From positions 1 to 37,305 of the forward strand of contig JAPKZJ010000061.1 of the NCBI GenBank assembly GCA_026393855.1: DNA of 37,305 nt, in the 5' to 3' direction. A program made the position numbers and the translations under genes. Position 1 is the stretch's first letter. Every line of letters begins with the position of its first letter. The notes beneath the pieces were generated by a model, which ran no database searches, had not been told where the DNA came from, and saw nothing but the letters and a program-made list of their open reading frames with translations. Of this stretch, positions 23,369 to 32,096 are shown one piece after another. The stretch comes from Candidatus Aminicenantes bacterium. Lineage in GTDB: Bacteria; Acidobacteriota; Aminicenantia; Aminicenantales; UBA4085.

Positions 23369-24703
23369 ATGACCCCCCACCTGCGCCAAGCAATTCTCAT
23401 CCTGGCCGCCGTCGCCACGGCCGCCGCCGCCATGGCCTTCCAAACGACGCCGGCCGTTCCGCGCGATGTCGCCTCCGCCGGTGCGTCCTTCCTCGGCGAC
23501 GCTTCCGGGCTGCCCGCTTACGCCCCCGACCAAGTCCTGGTTAAGTTCAGGCGCTCGATTCCGCAGATCCTGAAGGCCGCCACCCTAGCCGCTTACGGCT
23601 CCCGCATTGTCGCCCGGGTGGACAGGCTCGATGTCTACACGATTCAAACGCCCGAGGGGACGACGGTCGAGGAGATGATCGACGCCCTAGCGCGCAACCC
23701 CGACGTCGAGTATGCCCACCCCAACCATTATCTGCGCGCGACGCTGACCCCGAACGATCCTTTGTTCAAGTACCAGTACGCCCTCTCGAACACGGGCCAG
23801 CAGATCGGCAGCGTCCCCGGCAGCCCGACGGGCAAGGCCAGCGCCGACATCAAGGGCCCGGCCGCCTGGGAGGAGACGATCGGGAGCGAGACGGTGACCG
23901 TGGCCGTCGTCGACTCCGGCGTGGATCTGACGCATCCCGACCTCGTCGACAAGATCAAGAACAGCGGCTATGACTTCGTCAACAACGATCACGACGCCAC
24001 CGACGATTATGTCCATGGGACATTGGTGGCCGGCATCATCGCGGCCGGAACGGACAATAGCGAGGGTATCGCCGGCGTCGCCTGGAACTGCCGGATCCTG
24101 CCCGTCAAGGTACTGGACAAAACCGGCACAGGGACGACCGACAAGGTCGCCCAGGGTATCATCTATGCGGCCGACAACGGCGCCTCCGTCATCAACCTCA
24201 GCCTGGGCTCGCCGACCGGCGACGAGACCCTGCGCAGCGCCCTGCGCTACGCCTACGACAAGGGTGTCGTCATCATCGCCGCAGCCGGCAACTCGGCCGG
24301 GCCCGTATATTATCCGGCCGCCTACGACAACTACGTCTTCGCCGTAGCCGCCACCGATTACAACGACGTCCGGGCCTCGTTCTCCAACATCGGCGCCGAG
24401 ATCGACGCCGCGGCCCCCGGCGTCCAGATCCTGTCCACCGTGCCCACCTGGTTTTTCGGTCCGGCGACGCTTCCCTATGGATACGCCGACGGCACCTCGA
24501 TGGCCGCGCCGCACGTCTCCGGCCTGGCCGCCCTGATCAAGGGCCTCAAACCCGGCTTGACGCCGGCCCAGATCATGGCCATCATGCGGTACTCGGCCGA
24601 CGACGTCAACGCCGCCGGCTACGCCGGCAAGGACGAATTTCTCGGCTACGGCCGCATCAACATGGAAAAGGCCCTCGTCCCCCTCATCCTCCAGAAGAAA
24701 TAA
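23369..24703 (+). CDS. Exported S8 family serine protease (subtilisin-like)
   Basis: 444 residues. Signal peptide (1-24), then an inhibitor-like prodomain (APDQVLVKFRR to ARNPDVEYAHPNH, about 52-120), then the subtilase domain to about 440. The catalytic triad is D182 (VVDSGVDLTHPD), H216 (VHGTLVAGI) and S377 (GTSMAAPHVSG); N308 (AAAGNSAG) forms the oxyanion hole. The usual HGTHVAG reads HGTLVAG; the catalytic His is kept. No C-terminal sorting domain is seen. AAGGAGG precedes the start. Substrates are unknown; it probably acts outside the cytoplasm. Confidence 0.93.
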   Translation: MTPHLRQAILILAAVATAAAAMAFQTTPAVPRDVASAGASFLGDASGLPAYAPDQVLVKFRRSIPQILKAATLAAYGSRIVARVDRLDVYTIQTPEGTTVEEMIDALARNPDVEYAHPNHYLRATLTPNDPLFKYQYALSNTGQQIGSVPGSPTGKASADIKGPAAWEETIGSETVTVAVVDSGVDLTHPDLVDKIKNSGYDFVNNDHDATDDYVHGTLVAGIIAAGTDNSEGIAGVAWNCRILPVKVLDKTGTGTTDKVAQGIIYAADNGASVINLSLGSPTGDETLRSALRYAYDKGVVIIAAAGNSAGPVYYPAAYDNYVFAVAATDYNDVRASFSNIGAEIDAAAPGVQILSTVPTWFFGPATLPYGYADGTSMAAPHVSGLAALIKGLKPGLTPAQIMAIMRYSADDVNAAGYAGKDEFLGYGRINMEKALVPLILQKK

Positions 24704-24709
24704 GCCGGC

Positions 24710-26383
24710 ATGATCCGTCACCTGCGCGTCCGGAACCTCGCCACGATCGAGGATCTGGAGATCCGGTTCGGGCCGGGATTTTCCGTCCTGACCGGCGAAA
24801 CGGGAGCCGGCAAGTCCATCCTCATCGACAGCCTCCGGCTCATCGGGGGCGAAAAGGCCTCCGCGGATCTCATCCGGACGGGCTGCCGCGAGGCCGTCGT
24901 GGAAGCCCTCCTGACCCGCCCGCCCACCGCCCCGGCCGCGCCTCCGATTCTCGAAGCCGAGGAGATGAGCGTGCAGCGGATCGTAGCCGAGGAGGGCGCG
25001 GCCAAGGCCTATTGCGACGGCGTCCTCGTGCCCCTCAAGCGGCTGCGCGACCTCGTCTCGGGCCTGATCGACGTCTACGGCCAGAACGACCACATCTTCC
25101 TGCTCCGGCTGGACAGCCATCTCGATTACCTGGACCAGCAGGCCGGCACCCTGGCCTTGCGGACCGAGACGGCCGGCCTGGCCGGCGAGCTGCGGGCGCA
25201 ATGGCAGAAGCGGCTCGAATGGCGGGCCAAGGAGCGCGACCGGCGGCAGCGGCTGGACTATTTGGAATACCAGATCCAGGAGCTCGAGAAAGCCGCTCTG
25301 CGGCCGGGCGAGGAAGACGAGCTGCGGGCCGAGCGCCATCGCCTGCGCAACGCCGAGAAGATCGGCGGCCTCCTCGACAAGGCTCTCGGCCTGGCCTACT
25401 CCGGGGAGCCTTCCCTATCCGAGCTGGCCGTGAAGCTGCAGGCCGTGCTGGACGAGCTCGTCGGCTTCGACGCCGCCTTCGCCGACTACCGGGAGGCGCT
25501 GGGCCCGGCCGTCATCGCCGCCCGCGAGGCCGCCGATTTTCTGATGCGCTACAAGGACGGCCAGGATGTCGCGCCCGAGCGGCTCGAGACAATCGAGGAA
25601 CGCCTCAGCCGGATCGAAAGCCTGAAAAGAAAGTACGGGGGCCAATTGGAGGAGGTCCGCGTCCGGCTGGACGAGCTGGTCGCCGAGCGCGACGATCTGG
25701 TCCGGATCCAGGACCGGCTGGCGGCGGCCGACGAGGAGATCGCTCGGCTCCACGCCGCTTTCGCCGAGAAAGCCGCCCGGCTGTCGGACCGGAGGCGGGC
25801 TGCGGCCGCGGAGCTCGGGGGCGCCATCGAGCGGGAGATCGGGATGCTCGGGATGAAAAAAGCCCGCTTCGAGGTCCGCGTCTCCCCGCAGCCGGTCCCG
25901 TTGGAGAGCGCCGACGCCGTTCGGGATTCCGGCTGGGACGAGGTCGAATTCCTGATCAGCCCCAACCCGGGCGAAGACCTCAAACCCCTGCGTCGGATCG
26001 CCTCGGGCGGCGAACTCTCCCGAATCATGCTGGCCCTCAAATCGGCCGGCCGGGCCCGGGAAGGGGCGCCGACCCTGATCTTCGACGAGATCGACGCCGG
26101 CATCGGCGGCCGCACGGCCGACTTCGTGGCCCAGAAGCTGCGCCGCCTGGCCCGAACCCATCAGGTCATCTGCATCACCCACCTGCCCCAGATCGCCTCC
26201 CACGCCGACTATCATTTCCGGATCGATAAACGGATCGAGAAGGATCGCACCTTCACCACCGTCCGCGCCCTCCTGGGCGAAGAGCGGGTAGAGGAGATCG
26301 CCCGGCTCATGACCGGAAGCCGGATCACAGACGCGGCTCGGGCCAGCGCCCGCGAGATGCTGCGTCCCGACGGCCGGGAATGA
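24710..26383 (+). CDS. recN: DNA repair protein RecN
   Basis: SMC-like ATPase that acts at DNA double-strand breaks. It is 557 residues, normal length. Walker A is GETGAGKS (29-36). A coiled-coil region rich in Glu/Arg/Leu runs from about 150 to 370. The ABC signature ASGGELSRIMLALKS and Walker B TLIFDEIDAGIGG follow, then the THLPQIAS switch. The start is seven bases after the protease gene, with a weak ribosome binding site. No SOS-type operator is evident directly upstream, and the gene seems to be read as part of the envelope operon. Confidence 0.95.
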   Translation: MIRHLRVRNLATIEDLEIRFGPGFSVLTGETGAGKSILIDSLRLIGGEKASADLIRTGCREAVVEALLTRPPTAPAAPPILEAEEMSVQRIVAEEGAAKAYCDGVLVPLKRLRDLVSGLIDVYGQNDHIFLLRLDSHLDYLDQQAGTLALRTETAGLAGELRAQWQKRLEWRAKERDRRQRLDYLEYQIQELEKAALRPGEEDELRAERHRLRNAEKIGGLLDKALGLAYSGEPSLSELAVKLQAVLDELVGFDAAFADYREALGPAVIAAREAADFLMRYKDGQDVAPERLETIEERLSRIESLKRKYGGQLEEVRVRLDELVAERDDLVRIQDRLAAADEEIARLHAAFAEKAARLSDRRRAAAAELGGAIEREIGMLGMKKARFEVRVSPQPVPLESADAVRDSGWDEVEFLISPNPGEDLKPLRRIASGGELSRIMLALKSAGRAREGAPTLIFDEIDAGIGGRTADFVAQKLRRLARTHQVICITHLPQIASHADYHFRIDKRIEKDRTFTTVRALLGEERVEEIARLMTGSRITDAARASAREMLRPDGRE

Positions 26384-26406
26384 TCCGGCCGGACAAGGAG
26401 ACTCTC

Positions 26407-26850
26407 ATGGCCGAAAATCCGCGCGTAGCCAAGGCCGCGGCCGTCTTCGAGGAAGGATTCAGCTGTTCCCAGGCCGTCTTCCTCGCTTTTGCCGAGGACC
26501 TCGGCCTGGAACGCGAGACGGCCCTGCGGCTCAGCCAGGCCTTCGGCGGCGGCATGGCCCACCTCGGGGAGGCTTGCGGCGCCGTGACCGGGGCCTTCAT
26601 GGCCCTCTCCCTCAAGCATGGCAGGACCCGGGCCGACGACCTGGCCGCCCGCGACCGGACCTACGAGCGCATGCGGCGGCTGGCCGACCGCTTCAAAGAG
26701 CTCCACGGCTCGCTCAAGTGCCCGACCCTCATCGGTGTGGACCTGGCCACCCCCGAAGGCATGGCCGAGGCCCGCGACCGGGGGCTCTTTCGCACGCTTT
26801 GCGCGGGCTACGTCCGGACGGCCGCCGAGCTCGTCGACGAGCTGCTCTAG
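26407..26850 (+). CDS. C_GCAxxG_C_C family protein
   Basis: 147 residues from the ATG at 26407, chosen for AAGGAG seven bases upstream. An alternative ATG at 26380 overlaps the recN stop (ATGA) and would add nine residues. The family's cysteines are all present: C in FSCSQAV, then CGAVTG (the GCAxxG element), KCPTL and LCAGYV. The family is thought to bind a metal or cluster and is often linked to redox or anaerobic metabolism; its function is not established. It closes the plus-strand operon. Confidence 0.85.
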   Translation: MAENPRVAKAAAVFEEGFSCSQAVFLAFAEDLGLERETALRLSQAFGGGMAHLGEACGAVTGAFMALSLKHGRTRADDLAARDRTYERMRRLADRFKELHGSLKCPTLIGVDLATPEGMAEARDRGLFRTLCAGYVRTAAELVDELL

Positions 26851-26888
26851 AAGGCCCGGCGCCTCCCCGCGCCCCTTCCCGGCTGGTG

Positions 26889-26894
26889 TATAAT
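26889..26894 (+). promoter_or_regulatory. -10 box very close to the miaB start
   Basis: TATAAT ends 10 bases before the ATG at 26905, so a transcript starting the usual seven or so bases downstream would have a leader of only a few bases. No good -35 box is seen at 16-18 bases. It may therefore be a weak promoter, or chance in a region read through from recN. Confidence 0.4.
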
Positions 26895-26904
26895 GGGCGC
26901 CGCC

Positions 26905-28236
26905 ATGTCCAACGATCTCGTCGGCCGCCTCTTTTTCATCCGGACCTTCGGCTGCCAGATGAACGAGAACGACTCCGAAAAGATCGCCGGCGTCCTCGCG
27001 GCCGAGGGCGCCCGGCCGGCCGGGCGCGCAGAAGACGCCGACATCCTGATCATCAACAGTTGCGCCGTCCGGGCCAAATCCGAGGAGAAGATGTACTCCT
27101 ACCTCGGCCGTTTGGCCCAGATGAAGGCCCGCCGGCCCCTCCTTATCGGCGTCGCCGGCTGCATCGCCCAAATCGAGGGCGATCGAATTCTATCCCGCCG
27201 GTTGGGAGTCGACTTCGTGATCGGTCCCGACGAATACCTGAAGCTCCCCGAGATCCTGGCTCGGACCGACGCGGGCCCCGTCGTCGCCGCCGAACAGGTC
27301 GCCGCGTGGCAGGAGGCGCCTCCCCGTCTCTTGGCCCGCCAAAGCCCGATCAGCGCCTTCGTCACGATCATGGAGGGCTGCGACAACTTCTGCTCCTACT
27401 GCATCGTGCCCATGGCTCGGGGGCGGGAAAAATTCCGTCCCCTGGAGTCCATCCGGGCCGAAGTCGAGGACCTGGCCCGGCGCGGCTACCGGGAAATTCA
27501 ATTCCTCGGCCAGAACGTCAACTCCTACCGCGACCCGGACGGCCGGGCCGACTTCGCCCGCCTGCTGGCGGAGATGGAGCGAATCCCGGGGCCGGAGTGG
27601 ATCCGCTTCCTGACCTCGCATCCCCGGAGTTTCGGCCCTTCGATCATCGAAGCCATGGCCGCCTCCCCCCGCATCTGCCGCCAGCTCCACCTGCCGATCC
27701 AATCCGGATCGAGCTCGGTCCTGGCCCGCATGAACAGGGGCTATTCGCGGGCTGATTACCTTGGGCTCGTCGCCCGCCTGCGCGAGCGCCTGCCCGGCCT
27801 TTGCCTGAGCACGGACATCATCGTCGGCTTTCCGGGCGAGACCGAGGAGGAGTTTCTCGAAACCCTGGCGATTCTGGAGGAGATTCGATTCACCTCCATC
27901 TTCTCCTTCCGCTACTCGCCCCGGCCGGGGACGGCGGCGGCCCGCGGCCCCGACGATGTTCCCTTAGAGGTCAAGCGCCGCCGACTGATCGAGGTCCAAA
28001 CCCTCCAGAAGAGGCTGCAAACGGAATTTCACCGCAGCCTCATCGGCCGGACCCTGAAAGTACTGGCTTTGGGACCGGGCAAGAAAGACGCCACGGCCTT
28101 TTCCGGCCGCACGGAAGGCGGCCAAGTCGTCAATTTCCGGGCCGAGGGCGACGTCACCGGCCGCTTCCTGGACCTTGAGATCATCGGCGCCGGCCCGTAT
28201 AGCCTGCGCGGGGCTCCTGCCTCCCTCCCCAGCTAG
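26905..28236 (+). CDS. miaB: tRNA-2-methylthio-N6-dimethylallyladenosine synthase
   Basis: Radical-SAM methylthiotransferase that adds the methylthio group to i6A37 in tRNA. It is 443 residues from the ATG at 26905; an upstream ATG at 26893 overlaps the TATAAT and adds four residues. The N-terminal domain has the second cluster's cysteines C17, C53 and C86 (FGCQMNEND, NSCAV, GCIAQ). The radical SAM motif is C159, C163 and C166 (GCDNFCSYC). A TRAM domain occupies about 378-440. STDIIVGFPGETEEEF is a family hallmark. MiaB rather than RimO or MtaB is supported by QMNEND and the GREKFRP segment. Confidence 0.93.
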   Translation: MSNDLVGRLFFIRTFGCQMNENDSEKIAGVLAAEGARPAGRAEDADILIINSCAVRAKSEEKMYSYLGRLAQMKARRPLLIGVAGCIAQIEGDRILSRRLGVDFVIGPDEYLKLPEILARTDAGPVVAAEQVAAWQEAPPRLLARQSPISAFVTIMEGCDNFCSYCIVPMARGREKFRPLESIRAEVEDLARRGYREIQFLGQNVNSYRDPDGRADFARLLAEMERIPGPEWIRFLTSHPRSFGPSIIEAMAASPRICRQLHLPIQSGSSSVLARMNRGYSRADYLGLVARLRERLPGLCLSTDIIVGFPGETEEEFLETLAILEEIRFTSIFSFRYSPRPGTAAARGPDDVPLEVKRRRLIEVQTLQKRLQTEFHRSLIGRTLKVLALGPGKKDATAFSGRTEGGQVVNFRAEGDVTGRFLDLEIIGAGPYSLRGAPASLPS

Positions 28237-28275
28237 CCTCGGCCGTTTGAAAACGATATTTTTTGCTTCCGAACA
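28220..28275 (+). repeat. Dispersed intergenic repeat, degenerate copy F
   Basis: CTCCCTCCCCAGCTAGCCTC, then GGCCGTTTGAAAACGATATT. It resembles the AGCCT...GCCGTTTG core of the copies at 12.5 and 19.1-19.2 kb, but the match fades after the core. It overlaps the end of miaB. Confidence 0.4.
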
Positions 28276-28399
28276 TAGTTTTTCGCTGGGCCAAAGCTGC
28301 GGCGCCGAGTACGAACTGGCCCGCGGGTGCATCATCAAGCTCTGGCCTGAGGGAGCTAAGCTCATGACCCGGGCCACGGATCCGGCAGCGCGGGAATGA
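28247..28399 (+). CDS. Possible small open frame after miaB
   Basis: A 50-residue frame starting with TTG (LKTIFFASEHSFSLGQ...). Its second half has G/C-rich third positions like the real genes (CGAEYELARGCIIKLWPEG). It has no clear ribosome binding site and ends 19 bases before the converging HD-GYP gene. I do not recognise it; it could be a small protein, the remnant of a lost gene, or chance. Confidence 0.25.
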   Translation: MKTIFFASEHSFSLGQSCGAEYELARGCIIKLWPEGAKLMTRATDPAARE

Positions 28400-28417
28400 G
28401 CCGTCGCCGGCCGAAGC

Positions 28418-29578
28418 CTACATCGGCGGCTTATGGCCCGCCAACAGCCCCAGAAAATTGTCGAGGAGTCGAGGGTGGAAGGCGATCCCCCGTTCCTGGC
28501 GCAGGATTTCAAGAATCGCTTCCATCGATTTCGGTTCACTATAGGCGCGGCGGCTGCGCAAGGCGTCGAACACATCGGCGATGGCGACCATTTGTCCGAC
28601 GATGTGGGGCTTCCACCCCGGGCCGAAGTAGGGGTATCCGGTCCCGTCGAATTTGCGGTGATGTTCGAGAGCCACCAGCGCGGCCAGCTTGGGAACGCCC
28701 TCCTGGGTCATCAGATACCGGCCGCCTTTCAGGGTATGCTTTTCAATGACGACGCGTTCCTGCGGCGTCAACCGGCCCGGCTTGCCCAGGATCTCGGGGG
28801 GGATGAATATCTTGCCCATGTCGTGGAGCAAGGCCGCGATCCCGATCTCGCGGACGGACGCGGAGGAAAAGCCGAGAATACGGGCCTGTCCGATGGTTAG
28901 AATTCCGACATTCACGGCATGGGTGAAGGTGTATTCGTGGACCTCCTTGACCGAAGCCAGCAGGCCGATCGGATCGGCGTCCAAACCCAGTATGCCGATG
29001 AACCGTTTGACGATCTCTTCGGCGTTGTGCATGTCGACACGTTTGTTCCGCTCAGCCAGTTGGTATAGCTCTTTGATCCGGTCGAATTCCTGATCGCCGC
29101 CGATCAGGCTGACGTCCGTCGTCGGCCGCTCCCCGGCTGGAATAGAGCAGGCTTCCAATGGCCAGGTCTCCTCCCCCATCCGGAGTTCCACTTTGCCGAG
29201 CCGGATGCCGGTGGAGGATCGGAGCGGGGTGCCGCCTTTGGCCGCCAGGCCGGCTATGAAGCTCATCAGTTCGAGCTTGGTGATGCCGGCCGCAAAGGTG
29301 AGACGCTCGATTTCGTTTTCCTTTAAAATAGAGATGAATTTTTTTATAAAGAGCCTGGTTTCCGCCAGAGGCCGATCCTCGACGATGAGGCGATCGCCGA
29401 CCAGGAAAACCGTTATGGACTTGATTGTCCCCAACAGGCTCGTCAGCTCCCCAAAGGCCGATTGGACATAGTCCACGACATAGGGGTGATCACAGCCGTA
29501 ATAGCGCATATTGGAGATCGCCGACGTCAGAGGATAAGCGGCCCGCAAAAATCCCTCTTGAACATCGAATTCCGTCAT
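28418..29578 (-). CDS. HD-GYP domain protein, probable cyclic dinucleotide phosphodiesterase
   Basis: 386 residues. The C-terminal HD-GYP domain (about 205-385) has H220, the HD pair 252-253 (LLHDMGK), H281, HH 306-307, the GYP-type motif DGTGYP (311-316) and D335, so the metal site looks complete. These enzymes typically hydrolyse c-di-GMP. The N-terminal part (about 8-145) is not a REC, PAS or GAF domain that I recognise; it has short helices with HPYVVDYV and later GITKLELMSFIAGL, and appears related to the N-terminus of the upstream HEAT-type protein. No signal peptide or membrane helix, so it should be cytoplasmic. GGAGG lies 11 bases before the ATG. Confidence 0.93.
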   Translation of the reverse strand: MTEFDVQEGFLRAAYPLTSAISNMRYYGCDHPYVVDYVQSAFGELTSLLGTIKSITVFLVGDRLIVEDRPLAETRLFIKKFISILKENEIERLTFAAGITKLELMSFIAGLAAKGGTPLRSSTGIRLGKVELRMGEETWPLEACSIPAGERPTTDVSLIGGDQEFDRIKELYQLAERNKRVDMHNAEEIVKRFIGILGLDADPIGLLASVKEVHEYTFTHAVNVGILTIGQARILGFSSASVREIGIAALLHDMGKIFIPPEILGKPGRLTPQERVVIEKHTLKGGRYLMTQEGVPKLAALVALEHHRKFDGTGYPYFGPGWKPHIVGQMVAIADVFDALRSRRAYSEPKSMEAILEILRQERGIAFHPRLLDNFLGLLAGHKPPM

Positions 29579-29612
29579 CAGCTCGTCGCCTCCGTTCCCA
29601 AATCCGAAAAGC

Positions 29613-31856
29613 TCATAGCGGGCCCCGGATGATGGTTTGAAGAACCCCGCAAATCGCCTTGATTCGGAAGTCCTTGTCCCGCCGTCCGAAGCTCAGTAAT
29701 CCCGCCAGGTTCTCCGGAGGATAGCCTTCCAGGGACTCAAAGATGGCCAGCTTCAAGCTCCGCCGGGCGCCGGCGTGAAAAGGCCTCTTCCGGCGCGCCA
29801 GCTTCTCCAGAGTGGGCAGGGTCAGGGGGTCGCCGATGCGGCCCAGTGCTCTGATGATCTCCCCATTGCGCTGGTCATCCGGCCAGCGGATGACGGAGGG
29901 ATCGATCATCCTCCGAAGATCGCTCGCCACTAAACGGACCCTATACAGCCCGGCCAGTTTGATCGCTCCCCGCGATTCCAGCTCGATTTCGGATTGAATG
30001 GCTCTGCGCAGGACGTCCGGCGCCGCCTCATCCCGGAAGCTCAGTAAGGCGGACAGGGCTTCCAATCGAACCTGCGAATCCGCATGACGGAGGAGAGGCC
30101 GGAGACTCGGGATACCGGCGGGAGTGCCGTTTTGCCTAATGAAGGCCAGCAGCGTCCGAATCGCGCCCGGGGGCCGGTCCATAAGCCTGCGTAGGGCTTC
30201 CTCGACCGCGGCCTCACGAAATTGCTTGAGCAGATGAAGTAAAGGCCGACTGCCGCCAAGCCCTTCCTTCGCGACGAGCAGGTCCATCAGCTCCGGGACG
30301 CACGAAGCGCCCAGCGCGCTCAATAATGCCGAGGCCTCGCCGGTCTTCAGGAGTTCGCAGTTCTTGAACGCCCGGACCGCCGCGGAGATGAACGCCGCGT
30401 CTTCGAACGCCCGAAGGGACGTTTCGGTCGCTCGCGTCAGGGGCCCGGGCGTCTCTTCGGCCCGGCGGCGAAGCCGGCCCAGGATCTTGAGCAACAAGCC
30501 GAATTCGCCGGCGCGAAGATGATGGGGCGCATATTCGGCGGCTTTCCCGGCGAAAACCTCATAGTCCTCCGCATCGAGCTCTTGCTCCAACAGCGCAGCC
30601 AGGAGATAGCCGATCCCCGTTTCGATCCGTTGCTCATCGAGAGCTCCGTCGAGCTCGGCAGGAGAAAAGGGAGACCCTGATTCTTCCTCAGCCGGAGAAA
30701 AATCCGCGGCGCCGAGTACCGGCATCCGGCCCAGATCCTCGAGAGTCGCGTCATACTCCGCGTCCACGTACTCTTCGTGTTTTTCCCGGGCAAAGAGAAC
30801 GCGGTATTTTTCCCGAGACAGGCGGGACGGGCTTTCCGCCGGCCCGATCGTCCCCCCAACGGAGGGCAACGCCCCCCGGAGGCCGGACAATTCGCCGATC
30901 ATGGTCAGAAGAGCGGGAGAGATGGCCCGATTCTCCGCATCGGCCTGCTCCAGCATTTCCAGGATTAGGCTTTCATCCAAGCCGGCCAGCGATTCGTTGG
31001 GCCGGTCATTCACATGGGGAAAGGCCTGGGACAAAAACCGCCGTTTAATCTCCGGCCGCAAATTGCGCAGAAAGACGCTCAGCTTCTCCATGATCAGCGG
31101 ATCGGACTTCCGGCCGGACGGTTCCGCCAGGATTTCGCCCCAATCGCCGGACAGGACCTCCGGGATCGAGGGAAGCGTATTGATGAACTCGGAGAGCTTG
31201 AGGGGATCGATGTCGTCCTGGAAGTCCGGAGGGTTTCCCGGATCAATCCCGGCCCGTCCGCCGCCGGTCATTTTCTTGACAAAATCCTGCCAGAGGTCGG
31301 ATTGGCGACCCGGCCGATGGTCGGCTGAAGAGGGAGAAATCTCCGCTTCTTCAGTCAGGTGAAAAGCCTTGTAATCCATTTCCTTGAGGAGAATATGGGT
31401 CAAGCCCGCCTGCGCCGCCATTCCCTCGATGCCGCCCCCCGTTCGAATTTCCTCCGGGGAGCGATTCACGAGGCGATGAAGGTCGACCAGCTCTTCCCTT
31501 CTCAATCCCTCGAGGAGCGTGATGGAGATGATATCCCGTCTATTTAAAACCCCGGCGAATTCCCTGAAAACGGGATTCCCGGGGTTCAGAGGCTCTCCGC
31601 CGGCCAACAGAAAATCCTTCGCCGCCCCCAGGATCAAAGAAGGCCGGGTCCGGAGCAGAACCAGGAGCATCTCATAGACCCGATCGATGCTTTGGATGAC
31701 CTGAGGATGGTCGGCCGGATAGAGGCCGGCATAGGTTCGGGACAGGTTGAATTCCTTGATAACCCGCGTCAGGGATTCTTTGTCCGGAAAAAAATCCCGC
31801 TCCTCCGGCCGGACCTCGGCCGCTTTCCGCACTTCTTCATCTTGATCGGAAACCAT
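29613..31856 (-). CDS. HEAT-repeat-like protein with HD-GYP-associated N-terminal module
   Basis: 747 residues, no signal peptide or membrane segment. Residues about 27-166 (LSRTYAGLYPADHPQVIQSI ... GLRREELVDLHRLV ... GLTHILLKEMD) appear to correspond to the N-terminal module of the HD-GYP protein encoded 34 bases downstream. The middle (about 180-420) is acidic and low in obvious domains. The C-terminal third (about 510-745) is a string of helical pairs typical of HEAT/armadillo repeats (GIPSLRPLLRHADSQVRLEA, LALGRIGDPLTLPTLEKLA-like units). No catalytic motif is visible. I infer a scaffold or adaptor for the phosphodiesterase. The start ATG has a poorly spaced ribosome binding site. Confidence 0.8.
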   Translation of the reverse strand: MVSDQDEEVRKAAEVRPEERDFFPDKESLTRVIKEFNLSRTYAGLYPADHPQVIQSIDRVYEMLLVLLRTRPSLILGAAKDFLLAGGEPLNPGNPVFREFAGVLNRRDIISITLLEGLRREELVDLHRLVNRSPEEIRTGGGIEGMAAQAGLTHILLKEMDYKAFHLTEEAEISPSSADHRPGRQSDLWQDFVKKMTGGGRAGIDPGNPPDFQDDIDPLKLSEFINTLPSIPEVLSGDWGEILAEPSGRKSDPLIMEKLSVFLRNLRPEIKRRFLSQAFPHVNDRPNESLAGLDESLILEMLEQADAENRAISPALLTMIGELSGLRGALPSVGGTIGPAESPSRLSREKYRVLFAREKHEEYVDAEYDATLEDLGRMPVLGAADFSPAEEESGSPFSPAELDGALDEQRIETGIGYLLAALLEQELDAEDYEVFAGKAAEYAPHHLRAGEFGLLLKILGRLRRRAEETPGPLTRATETSLRAFEDAAFISAAVRAFKNCELLKTGEASALLSALGASCVPELMDLLVAKEGLGGSRPLLHLLKQFREAAVEEALRRLMDRPPGAIRTLLAFIRQNGTPAGIPSLRPLLRHADSQVRLEALSALLSFRDEAAPDVLRRAIQSEIELESRGAIKLAGLYRVRLVASDLRRMIDPSVIRWPDDQRNGEIIRALGRIGDPLTLPTLEKLARRKRPFHAGARRSLKLAIFESLEGYPPENLAGLLSFGRRDKDFRIKAICGVLQTIIRGPL

Positions 31857-32011
31857 TCCCTTTTTTTAGAATATCATTATTGTAGCGGGTTGTTCAAACC
31901 GTCTTCGGATCAGCCTCGGCCTCATTGGAGATTCCGGTCTGCCGCCCCAGCCCCGGTTTGTTCCCCTTTCCTGATCAAGTCGCCGGGGAATTCCATCATC
32001 TTCGACGCTAT

Positions 32012-32096
32012 TCGCTGGGGGGGGGGGTCGCGTTTTTTGCCCCTCACACCCCGAGCCCTCCTCGCTGGGGGAGCAAGCGTCTTTGGCTCCCCACAT
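32012..32096 (+). repeat. Two copies of a TCGCTGGGGG...CCCC element
   Basis: Copies begin at 32012 and 32062, 50 bases apart. Each reads TCGCTGGGGG, a short spacer, a GCGT/TCTTT stretch and a C-rich end. They match the right arm of the nested inverted repeat at 13062-13110, including the following GAGCCCT. The second can fold with GGAGC/GCTCC arms. Confidence 0.6.

Noticed and set aside
23687-25339. A 550-residue minus-strand frame opposite the protease and recN
   Set aside because: No recognisable domain, Gly/Val/Arg-rich antisense composition, and it lies over genes with intact catalytic motifs.
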